From Neolentinus lepideus HHB14362 ss-1 (taxonomy: Eukaryota; Basidiomycota; Agaricomycetes; Gloeophyllales; Gloeophyllaceae), in assembly GCA_001632425.1 (NCBI GenBank), contig KV425561.1, positions 248,001 through 312,000 of the forward strand: DNA of 64,000 nucleotides, written 5' to 3'. Position numbers and translations under genes: made by a program. Shown here in pieces: positions 12,501 through 23,332 of the stretch. Numbering within the stretch: position 1 is the first letter of the stretch; the number at the start of each line of letters is the position of its first letter. The notes under the pieces are model-generated. The model was given only the letters and a program-made list of their open reading frames with translations. It did not search any database and had not been told where the DNA came from.

Positions 12501-13972
12501 CATGTTGGCAAAGTCTCGTGCTGAGAAGCGACAAGCTAGGGAGCCTAAGTTGACTGATAGTGGTGAAGCTTTCATGCCAGATGACCGGTCCGTTGCAGAG
12601 TCCACGTCCACCTGGGGTGTAGTCAATGTCGAAGTAGCCGAAGGGGTTAACCCGACGGAGGAGATGCGTGTGCCATCATCAAAGTTGCCGTGGCAAATCT
12701 GTAAGCGGTACTTTATGTTCTTTATTCTCTCATTGATTCTTGGATAGCCTTCGAAAGTGGTGGATTGACCATATCCTGCACTGTGCTATATCCGGAGCAG
12801 TTCGATGCCCTACGGCGCACCTATGATTGCGAAAAGAGCATGATAGAATCCTTAGCACGCTGCATCAAATGGAATGCTAGTGGCGGTAAATCAGGATCTG
12901 CATTCCTGAAGACTAGAGGTGAGTATCTATCGCTAGTATTAACGACGTCTCGACTCTAATCCTATATAGATGACCGCTTCATTGCCAAGGAGCTATCAAG
13001 AGCCGAGATGCAGACCATGGAGACCTTTGGACCGTCCTATTTCGACTATATGTCGTCAGCCGTGACTGCCAACGTATGTTCATAAGTTAGTACCGCCACT
13101 CGCATCTAACAACCAACCATATACAGCGACCCACCTTACTTGCCAAGGTCTTTGGCTGCTACAAGATCGCATTCAAGAAGACCAAGGACAACGGATCGGG
13201 CAGATCCAAGTCGTTGCAGATGAATCTGCTGGTGATGGAGAATCTCTTTTATGACCGTCGATTCTCAAAGGCGTGTTTGGCTCCGAATTGGTCATAGGGA
13301 CACCGTTAATCAAGCATTTTTCAGATCTATGACCTGAAAGGTTCGACTCGTAACCGGCATGTCCAGTCTACAGGACGGGAGAATGAAGTCCTTCTGGATG
13401 AAAATCTGGTAGAAGGTGAGGCGTCTTTAGCTGCACGGTGCAATATGACACAAAATATTATATAGTTGCACATTTGATCCCCTTCTACTTACGCGAACAC
13501 TCGAAACGCATCTTGCGTGGGGCTCTGTACAACGACAGCAAGTTCCTGGCAGACATTAACGTCATGGACTATTCCCTTGTGGTCGGAGTCGACAGCCAGA
13601 AGAACGAACTAGTTGTCGGGATTGTGGGTGCGTACTATCTGTCAGCTGGGAGGCTTGTCGTACCTGATTGCTGAATTGTTTGTTTTCAGACTACATCCGC
13701 ACGTACACCTGGGACAAGAAGCTGGAGAGCTGGGTAAAGGACCTTGGCGCTGCCGGGAAGGGCGAGCCAACTATCATTACGCCGAGGCAGTACCGCCAGC
13801 GGTTCCTGAGCGCTATGGAGAGATATTTCCCCTTGGTACGCTGCTGTGTGAGTTTAGTCACTTTGGCTTGCTTTGACTAGGGGCATCGTAGGTTCCCGAA
13901 AGGTGGATGAAGCAGAAGGATACCCCGGAAGAAGAAGGTAATAGCTTGCTAGAGCTGTGGCCTGACTGGTGA
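6525..13972 (+). CDS. FAB1: 1-phosphatidylinositol-3-phosphate 5-kinase (Fab1/PIKfyve)
   Basis: Twelve exons (6525..7164, 7217..7321, 7371..11080, 11127..12430, 12483..12700, 12748..12918, 12970..13073, 13127..13270, 13325..13415, 13466..13627, 13690..13835, 13892..13972) give 2,291 residues, close to yeast Fab1. A FYVE zinc finger at about 219-275 has [17 protein letters not shown] and RVCNLC. A TCP1/Cpn60-like domain lies at about 525-790 and the Cys-rich Fab1 region at about 1065-1240. The C-terminal PIP-kinase domain (about 1990-2291) has [30 protein letters not shown] and [15 protein letters not shown] binds PI3P on endosome and vacuole membranes and the kinase makes PI(3,5)P2, which controls vacuole size and retrograde traffic. 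Intron 13271..13324 is GC..AG. Low-complexity acidic linkers separate the domains. The stop is 184 bp from the convergent LTV1 stop. Confidence 0.97.
13271..13324 (+). other. GC-AG intron of FAB1
   Basis: The donor is AAG then GCGTGT and the acceptor TTTCAG. It joins DRRFSK to IYDLKGS inside the kinase domain. Using the GT two bases on gives the wrong frame. Confidence 0.75.
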
Positions 13973-14156
13973 TACACTGGCAAGGAGCTATGATGGTATT
14001 TTCTTTACGACGCTCATGACTCGGTAATTTTTGGAACACCATACCCCGCACCATCTTGTACTATCATACCACTGCAACAACCCTGCATATGTAATCCTTA
14101 TGTATCTCTATGTATGCATAATCCAATCCCACTGCGCACAAGGACAAGTAATGCAA

Positions 14157-16043
14157 TCATAGTTTCCGCACTCTTGGATTCCCCTTTTGTGCTATCCCGC
14201 TCGCCTGCCGCTTAAACTCACTAGTAAACTCCACCTTCGTCGACTTCTTTTCTGCGCGGCGTGTACGGCGTTCGGCTTTGACTGTCTGCTTACGAGCTTT
14301 CTTTTCTTCTTTGGATTCGTCTCGCGAGCGCGCGACTGTAACACGGGTGGAAGCTGGTCAAGCAAACGATGATGGTCAGTATCTAGGTGCTGAGCTGAAG
14401 GGGGGCATTTACCGCTCCTCTCTGTTTCTGTTAAGTCCGAATCATCATCTTCGTCTTTCGGCAGATTGCCCTTGCTCTTCAGATCGGATTTCTCTTGGAC
14501 TGTTGGCAGACCCGTACGAGGGTCTAACCAGATCTTTGGCACGGGCTTTGCGGAGCGCGCAGAGATCATGCGGGGGTGGTTCTCCAGGTTGCTGTATGTC
14601 GCTGAGTCAGGGGAAAGTAAGACGTCGACAATGCAGAAGAAAGCAGGCACAGAGTACTTACTCAAAATAGTCTCACAATCCCATTTATCTTCCTTCTCCT
14701 CCTCCCTAAACCAAGGGTGCTCCTCAATATCCTCTTCTTCCTCTCCTTCCCTGACCCTGAGTGGCTGGCCTATTGCTCTTCTGAACGCGTCAAGCTTCTC
14801 CGCAGCTGTGTCTCCTTCAAGACGATGCTTCATCTTTCCCCCGAGGATCTCGTAATCGGTCAGGAACTCGTCGAGCATGGACTCGAAGTCTGCTCGGGAG
14901 GCGAGGAGGTCTGGGGCTTCGTCGCCGTCGGAGTCGTCGTCCTCGGGCTCGTCTTCAAAAAATTCGTCGTATTCGTGCTCGATCTAGATGTAAAAGCAGT
15001 CAGTAAGGCAGGCAAGAGGGCAACAGTGGAAAGGGCACGTACAGCGTCGAACCGCTCGTCCAGGACGGAGAGATGCTCGTTCCTGTACATCGAGGAGCTA
15101 CTCATGCTGTACCCGGACGCGTCTGATGTGTTTTTCCTGCGTTTCTTGCCGCCGATGACTGAAATCTGGGGTAATAGCGATACCGTATCCCTATCCTCTT
15201 CGTCGAGGTCGGAGGCGGCATCGTTAGGACGACCGGACTGTTTTTGAGCAGCTTTGAACTGCTTGAAACGGGCTTCCCAGCTCTGTTCTGCCTCTTCTCC
15301 TTCTTCCGTTTCTTCGTCGTTGAATTCGGCTTCGCCTTCTGCCATACCGTCCTCGCGGAATTCGTACTCGAAATCCTCATACTCGGCACGCTCCCCGTCG
15401 GCGACGAGTTCAGAAAAGAAGTCATCCTCTAGGCCCTCGTCGACAAAGGCGTCGTCTTCCAGCGCCTCCAGCGTTTGCCTCAAATGGGGGTCCATATCCG
15501 GCTGAAAGCCCGCTATCGACGACGGCACCGGCTGCTGTGCCTCATAGTTTCTTGGCAATTCAGAGGTCGACGGTAACGCTTCTGGTGGCAAGTCTTTAAG
15601 CTCGATCGGCGCCTTGTTCTTGCCCTTCGCTTTGGACTGGGACTGGGCGGGAGCTTCGATGAGTACGCTATCAACGCCCTCTTCCTGGGCACCGAATTGC
15701 TTGAGGTGCCGCATGTAGTCATATTCAGTGTCATCGTAGTAGATACCGTAGAGAGCGGCTTCGCCGATATTGGCTCGTTGGAGGTCGTGGGCCAGGTCGG
15801 AGGGAGAGAGGTAGGATTCGAGTTCTACTCTTGACTTGCCCTGCGAGACCAGATATGAGTTTTCTATGTTACGAGTTTAGAAAAGCTGCGACGTACCTTC
15901 TTGACATTTTCTCTCTCGAATGATTTCAAGACATGCTGACTGGCTTCTGGATCGTGAATGAGAGGGTCCCGCTGCGACCTGTGCACGAGCTGGAAATGCC
16001 TAGCACCAGGCTGCCTGAATATCGACTGTTTCTTGGGGGCCAT
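14157..16043 (-). CDS. LTV1: 40S ribosome biogenesis factor Ltv1
   Basis: Complement of exons 15897..16043, 15043..15840, 14662..14983, 14413..14601 and 14157..14353, 550 residues in frame. The N-terminus MAPKKQSIFRQPGARHFQLV, continuing into RSQRDPLIHDPEAS, is the classic Ltv1 start. A YDDTEYDYMRHLK motif, an acidic middle, DCETILTTYSNLENHPRMI and a basic C-terminal helix (KAERRTRRAEKKS) follow. Ltv1 escorts the pre-40S particle during nuclear export and head maturation with Rps3 and Enp1. It is divergent from TAF2, with about 0.3 kb between the starts, and convergent with FAB1. All introns here are GT..AG. Confidence 0.95.
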
Positions 16044-16360
16044 TTGAAGTCGATGTAGAAGAACGTTGGAAGGAGAGAACACTGTATGTAAAAGCGCACC
16101 GACCAGATCTCTTTCCGATGTGGCTCTTCATGCACATGCCCGATCTGGCTTTTGATGCGGGATGTGACAGTTGTCGTGACTCTTTGTCACACATCTGCTC
16201 TGTCAGTGCCGCCAGCTTCAGCGATCCTCCTGCCACCCCTTTTGACCGTCCTCGAAGACATCGAGCAGCGTTTTGACTGTCTCACCCGAACTCCACCCTT
16301 TCCCAAAGAATTTGCTTGATTTAGGCACCATAGGAAATGGTAACGCGCCCATAATCAACA

Positions 16361-19300
16361 ATGCAGCGCGAGTACATTCGCCGTGGCTACTCCATATACG
16401 TATTTTCCTGACCACTCTCATATTCGTTTGGCCTGACTCGCGTTTTTGTCTCCACTAGCCACCAAAAGGTTGTTCTGGAAATCGATTTCTCTGGCAGTGC
16501 TTGGGTACGTGGTAGTAGGTGTCGTCGTTCCGGGCGCGTCTCATGACTGAACAGGGATACACCGAGATCACTGTCGTGCCAAATACTAAGGACTTAAAGA
16601 CCATCCATCTGCACTCGAGGCAATGTTGTAAGTGATTTCCGGGCCAAATTACTTACCCCTTTGAAACTGCTTTTACCAGACATTCACTCCGTTACCGTGG
16701 CCGCACACCAGGCCGACTTCATTCACCAGGATCCTCTTTCATCACTCAGTATCTCGGATCCTCGGGATGTACATAATCATCCAGAGCTCAAACGGAAGGT
16801 GTATTCGGCGCTCGCGGAAGGAGACGAAGGTGAACTGTCGATTGCCATCCCGGCTCAGGTGCGGCTGAGCAAGTCGGGCTCGTCCATCAACGGTGGCCTC
16901 GCTAGCGAAGGTATGTGTGTCCCATCAGCTATCCTCTGTTTGCTAAATATTGGCTAGTGGGTACCCCGGAGCCTCAGACTCCTGGGCCATCCAGCCAGAC
17001 CGCCAACACCGGTCTTGCGGAATACTCTCCAATCACCATTAAAATCGTATACAGCCTGCGGAACGCGTCTGACGGTCTTCAGTTTGTTATCCCTTCTGAT
17101 GCATACCCCTTTGTGAGTCATCTTATATGTCATCTTGTATCGATGTACTTACATCTACCCAGCGCGTTCCACATGTTTACACGTCCCCGACCTCGCCCGA
17201 CGCCGCAAGATGCTGGGTTCCATGCGTGGATAATCTATGGGAGAAGTGCACGTGGGACTTCGAGTTCGTTGTTCCGAAGTACTTAGAGGAAAAGGCAGCG
17301 GACACAGAAGACGAAGGGCAGGAGGGACAACAGGGAGAATATCCTACTGTTGTTGTCTGCAGCGGGGATTTGGTCGAACAGGTACGTAGTGGTGCTACTC
17401 TCTTCATTGTTAGGGCTCAACTCGTCGTAGGTTGCACATCCATATAATTCGAACAAGACAATCTTTTTGTTCTCACAAACGGTGCTGACTTCTGTGCAGC
17501 ATATCGCTTGGGCTACGGGACCTTTCCACGTTCATACCATTCCTGCCGACCACAGCGCCCAGGATGATCCGTCGGGCGTCGCTCAGCCTCTTATGCACGC
17601 TTTTTGTCTCCCTGGATACGAATCGCACCTTCTCAGCAGCGTATCATTTATCCGCGTTGCTATGAGCTTCTACACCACTGAATTCGGCTCGTATCCCTTT
17701 GGTTCATACAAGATGGTCTTCGTAGACGACATTCCCCAGCCTCGATTCGACAGTGCCACCCTGTCGCTCATCACTGTCGATCTACTGCACGGCGACGATG
17801 CCATTGATCAGGTCTACGAAACACGGCATTCACTCAGCCATGCGCTGGCGTGCCAATGGGTTGGGATCAACATCCACCAGAAGACTTGGTCGGATACTTG
17901 GCTCGTCAATGGGCTGGGTTTGTACATTTGCGGCCTCTTCCTCCGCAAGCTTTTTGGGAACAACGAGTATCGATTTAGATTGAAGAAAGACTGCGAACGG
18001 GTGCTGGAGTACGACAACGGGTCCCAACCGCCTATCTGCCAGCCGTACAATCCGGATCCGCCGGACTCTTCGATGCTCCCCTTTGTTAATCTCAAATCCC
18101 CACTGGTCCTACACATCCTCGACCGGCGTCTTTGCAAGTCCGGGACTTCCCTCGGTCTCTCGCGTGTCCTCCCGAAGCTCTTCCTATCAGCCATCTCCGG
18201 TGAGATGCCTGCAAACGCCCTGAGCACCCACTCTTTCCTCAGGATGTGCAGGAAGGTGAGCGGAATGGATCCGAGGACATTTGCGGATCAGTGGATATAT
18301 GGAAGTGGGTGCCCGAGCTTTGGGTTCTCGGCGAGTTTTAACAGGAAGAAGATGGCCGTTGAGATTAGTATGAGGCAGGAGGCGCCGGCATATGCTGCAT
18401 GTGAAGGCAATGAGGTCATGAAGACGTTGATGAAGCCGGTACCATTCTTCGAGGTATGGAGACGATACTGGATATATTACATACAAATAACACTGACGAT
18501 CTCTAAGGGTCAAATGACGATTCGAATTCATGAGGCGGATGGCACGCCGTATGAACATGTCCTCGATATTCGGAGTACGTTCAAGCGGTACGAAGTCCCT
18601 TTCAACACGAAGTACAAGCGCGTGCGGCGGAACACTAAACGGTACCTCGCGCGCCAAGCAGCTGCACAAGCCGCAGCGGAGGGGGACGCGGAGGCGGTCG
18701 AAGCCATGGGGCTGATTGACATGGGCTTTGGGTTGGAGATCTGGGAGAAGGAAAACGAGCGAGAGAATTGGCGAGTGGTGGATTGGACGGAGGAGGACGA
18801 GGCGCAGATGAGCGGCGCGACGTATGAGTGGATTAGGATCGATGCTGACTTTGAGTGGATTGCGGGGATTGCATTCGAACAGCCTGATTTTATGTGGGTG
18901 AGTCAGCTACAGAGGGATAGGGATGTGGTTGCGCAACTGGAGGTGAGGGGCAGTTCGTGGTACTAATGACGCAAGGAAAGGGGCTAACACATAGATGTGT
19001 GTGATGGTAGGCGGTACATGCGTTGGCGAGGCAGCCGACGGCTGTGGTGTCGAGTATGTTGACGAGGACCGTACTGGTGTCGAATTACTTCTTCCGGATA
19101 CGAGCAGAAGCTGCAATGGCTCTGGTCACAGTGAGTTGCTCTTTCGACCTCTGACTGGGATACAAAGTTAAGCAGCTCAACAGTGTGCGGTATCGAAGCT
19201 AAATTTCCTGGGCTTGTGGCACCTGTTCAAGCTCTTCTTACGGTATTGCTATGAACCTGAGGATTCGAAGCAGGATCTGTTCCAATACACTTATGTGCCT

Positions 19301-22300
19301 AAGCCGAATGATTTCTCTGACCTTGCCGAATATTTCGTGCGGAAGGTGCGTGACGCTAGCCTTTACGATGTACCCGTGATTCTCAAAGTGTGGATTATTA
19401 TTAGAGCATTTTGAATGCGGTAGCAAGAGTCAGGCTTGACGATGGAAAAACTCCTGCCGTTATAAGGAAGTTCTTGATTGACCAGCTCCGGTATAACGAT
19501 AATACGGCCAATCCAGTACGTATCGGGCTTGGTACTGTGCGACGACGATATCTAACCTCGTGCAGTATCACGACGCCTTCTATATCTGCAACATCATTGC
19601 GGCCCTGGCCTCCGCTACCGTGTCTGTACTTCCTCCCGAGCGAGGGGAGCTCTTGCAGACAGAGTCGAAAGATTATAGTGATGAGGATATTCGGTTGATG
19701 AAGGATGCAGTTGCTGAGGTGGACCGGTATCGGAGCATGGACAGGTTGATTCCGTCTCCACATAATGTGGTCACCGTTGCTGCTGTTGAGGTATGTTCAG
19801 CCTTATTTCATTATGCTGGGAGTGTATTTCTCACATGGATTCAGTTCTACGTGATGCTTGCCATGGCAAACCTGATTCCTAATGATGCTAGGGTTTTCTT
19901 CCCTTTGACTCGGTAAGTTTCCGTCGAGTGCCACTGGAACTTATGTTACTCACAATTATTTCAGGGAAGGTAACGGCACACAAGTCCGCATAGCCGCTTT
20001 TGATGCGCTGTTCCTCACGAAGTGGTACACGCCGAAGGTCATGGCATATATCCTTTCTGTCATGGCGCATGACTCTTGCAGAGTCATCAGACGGCATGTG
20101 GCCAAGAATACAGTACAGAGCCTTGCATTACTCGTGTCCATGGGCGAGATGAAGACGTCCTTGAAGGAGACGGAGTCGTTGCTGATCGAGGAGGACGGTG
20201 CTACGGCTGAAAAGGTGAAGGAGGGGACCAGGAAAAGCGAAGTAGATATCATGATGAAGGCGCTGAGGAAGGATAGGGAGGTTGGGAAGAATGAGGCCAT
20301 TCGTGAATATCTAATGCCACTCATATTGCAAGTTATTCTCCAGCTTCTGCTGTATAAGAGATTTAACGTTGTCATCTCAGGGCACCGGATGCGGATCACG
20401 AAGTTCGTTGGTGTCTGCTGAAACTCGCTGACCTTCTTGTTCGGGGGGCAGAAGAGTCGGCGCCCAAGGTCACTATTCACCTCCCACCCACTCCCGTCCT
20501 GGAGCAGCCTCCTCCCCTCCCTCTCCCGAAGGCGTCCGTCTTGAAGTCGCAGCGGACAATCAAGGCCATCGGCGGCACACCCAAGATGCCCATGCCACCA
20601 CACCTCATTATCCCTAGTACCAAACTCCTGTTTTCACCCAGCACTCCGGCGATGGAAAGTCCCAAGGTAACCAACGGTGCTGTGAACGGTCAGCGGCCCA
20701 TCTTTGCCAAGCCCGCGGCGCCGAAGGGTAAGAAGGCCGTGACTATGGCTCCAAAGAAGGGAGGGAATGCGCCCAAGGCGCAGGCGGCTGGGATGAGCGT
20801 TAATGATTTGCGGGCCTGCCGGAACGCCTTGCAGAAGTTGAGGGCGTATAAGCATGCTCCACTGTTCTTGCAACCTGTTGACCCTGTGAGGGATCGGGCA
20901 CCGAAGTAAGTGAAACCAACCTGTGGGATTCGGAGATTTACCATTATATTGCAGTTACTTTGACATCATCAAGAACCCGATGGACCTCAGTACCATGGGT
21001 GCTAAGTTGGAGGCGGGGCAATATCACGATCGGTTCGCCTTCGAGGCAGATTTCCGGCTCATGATTACGAACGCCAAGACGTATAACCTGCAAGGGTCGT
21101 ATGCATATAACGAAGCCGCAGCTATGGAATCCTTCTTTGATAAACGTAAGGATACTGCTCCGGTTGTGCTAAGGTCAATGCTAACCTTCTCATCCATACA
21201 GAATGGGTCCGCATCAACAAGACTCTGGAGGCAGCGGACAAAGCTCACCAGGAACCTCCTCCTCCTCCCAAAGTCCCGGAACCTGCCGCAGTCTCACCCG
21301 TTACGCCCGCCCCTGTTGATCTCCCAGCAGTCCCTGCTGCAACCCCTCGTCCGACCATTAAACTCAAAGTGGGTAATGCGTCAACAACTAAGGTGGATGG
21401 TGAACCGTTGACTCCCGCACCTGCACCGAAAGCCAAGAGCCGGAAGTCTAAAGTATCGGCAGCCCCGGCCGCGCCTGACCACGATGTGGATGACGATCTC
21501 CTTGAAGAGGTCATTGCCATCGAGCGAGAGAAGGCCCAGCCGACCCCTAAGCGCAAGCACCGTGTCGATGACAAGGAGGAGGATGAGCTGTTGGCGCTAG
21601 CGATCCCGGAGAAGAAGCAACGATCGTCGCCTACGGAGGAGATGCCCCTTGAGAAGCGGAAGGAAAAACCGAAGAATGTGGGAACGAAATTGACGTTGAG
21701 TGTCAAGAATGCGAAGAAGACTGCTCCTCCCCCGGTGCCAGTTGAGGCTTCACCGTTGAAGCTGAATATCAAGGGCAAGGAGAAAGAGAGAGAGAGAGAG
21801 CAAGAGAAGCCCAAAGAAAAACCGAAAGAAGTAGCACCAGCATCGTCTCCTGCTCCTGCTCCCGCGACACCTAAGCCTAGCAAAGAGAAGAAGGCCTCCT
21901 CGACACCCTCGCAGACGACACCACTGAATGAGAAGAAGTGCCGTGAGATCCTGAGGACCTTGCTGAAGATGCCAGAATCGGCGATCTTTGCTCGACCGGT
22001 CGATCCAGTCCTTGATGGCTGCCCTACTTACTACGACGAGATCGAATCTCCCATGGATCTCCAGACGATGGGAACTAAGCTCGGCCAAGGCAAATATGGC
22101 ACAATAGAAGAATTCGTGCGGGATACAGAGCTCATCTTCAGCAACTGTCGGAAATTCAATCCTCCGACAACGTACCCAGTAAACTGCGCGGATGTCGTCG
22201 AAAAGGCGTTCAAGAGAGAGTGGGCGAAGATGATGGAGAAGAAACTCAGCTGGCAGGAGAAAAGGTCCTTACAGAGTTTAATGACCAAGCTGGTTGCTGA

Positions 22301-22724
22301 AGACATGTGCGTGTTTTTTCTCTTATCGTGTTGCCGCGACCCAGGTTGACATAGTGCCTGTATTTATAGCTCTTGGGTATTCCGTGAGCCTGTGGACCCG
22401 GAGAAGCTTGGGGTTCCCACTTACTTTGACGTTATTCCTCGTCACACGGCTAGGGATCTGAAGACGATCCGTCAGAAACTGGACGCAGACAAGTACGACT
22501 CTGTTGAGGCCTTCGAGGCGGACTTGGACTTGATGGTACGGAACGCGATCACGTTCAACGGCGCAGACTCGGAGGTGGGAAATCTCGCGGTGGTCATGAA
22601 GAACAGATACCGCGAGCTCCTGGCCAACGTGAAGCATCAACAGGCGAAGAAGAGGAAGGAAACAGACTCGAAGGGCGGTAGTGCGACGCCGCAGCCCACG
22701 AGCAAGAAGGCGCGGATGCACTGA
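16361..22724 (+). CDS. TAF2: TFIID subunit TAF2 with three C-terminal bromodomains
   Basis: About eighteen exons give 1,805 residues. From 16459 the model is firm: 16459..16504, 16555..16627, 16680..16910, 16958..17112, 17163..17381, 17431..18453, 18508..18942, 19011..19130, 19184..19345, 19405..19515, 19566..19790, 19845..19912, 19965..20327, 20381..20905, 20955..21145, 21202..22306, 22370..22724. The first exon (16361..16371, 11 nt) is a guess. The N-terminal half is the M1-aminopeptidase-like TAF2 fold (HQKVVLEIDF; WSDTWLVNGLGLY). The zinc motif HELAH is HALAC here, so it cannot act as a peptidase. A Lys/Pro-rich tail holds bromodomains at about 1225-1320, 1560-1665 and 1675-1780, each with the acetyl-lysine asparagine (KTYN, RKFN, ITFN). 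TAF2 helps TFIID recognise the core promoter; the bromodomains should let it read acetylated histones (inference). Confidence 0.93.
20328..20380 (+). other. GC-AG intron of TAF2
   Basis: The donor is GCAAGT (consensus GC donor) and the acceptor ATCTCAG. It joins MPLIL to APDADHEVRW. Splicing at the GT inside GCAAGT gives a frame that reaches a stop within about 20 codons. Confidence 0.8.
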
Positions 22725-23332
22725 ATATCAGTGCAGGACTATAGATAGTAGTATTTGTATATTGTAATGCTAGTGTGTTGTATTGATGTATTGTTATTCG
22801 TTAGTATACACCGCTTGGATCGATGGATGTGTTGATAAATTACAGCTAGCGTCGTCGTGCCTTGGTGCATTGCAAGGTAGTAGACGCCAGTGCGGCAACT
22901 GTTTCACGAAAGCGTCACTATGGTAAGTCATGGAAAGGAAGGAGTCATATAATGAAATTTAGGTGGCTGGCAGTCGTTACGTGTTGCACAGACGGTCGCA
23001 AGTGCCGCGAACTGTATTAGCCACACGGACCGAAAAAAGACATATACCGTCCCTGGGTCCAGCAAGGCCTTACTGAATTAAATAATATCCAGCTTCCGAG
23101 CGTCGATGCATTATTCGTAAACATTTCTGCATTGAACAGCGCCGATAGATGCCGAGTTAGGCAAGTTAGCTGCTATATAAAGTAAGGGACCTGAACCGGA
23201 GGATCGGTTACAGGCGTGAAGACAAAGACATCATAATCAGTGTCGATATCCTATGTCTGGGCATGTTCTTGGCATTGGCAGGGCTTTATATCCCTGCGCT
23301 GGGTCGCCACTTCTCTCAACAACACACCCACG
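22725..23332. other. Intergenic region between TAF2 and HET-C
   Basis: It is AT-rich near the TAF2 end (a probable 3' UTR with GTATTTGTATATTG) and holds the HET-C promoter with a TATA element near 23,174. No supported gene. Confidence 0.4.
23174..23181 (+). promoter_or_regulatory. TATA box of HET-C
   Basis: TATATAAA lies about 150 bp before the HET-C start codon and on its strand, a reasonable distance for a fungal gene with a leader of about 100 nt. Confidence 0.5.

Noticed and set aside
14192..15714. Two separate minus-strand proteins at 14,192-14,878 and 14,860-15,714
   Set aside because: They are exons of one gene, LTV1, with introns read through.
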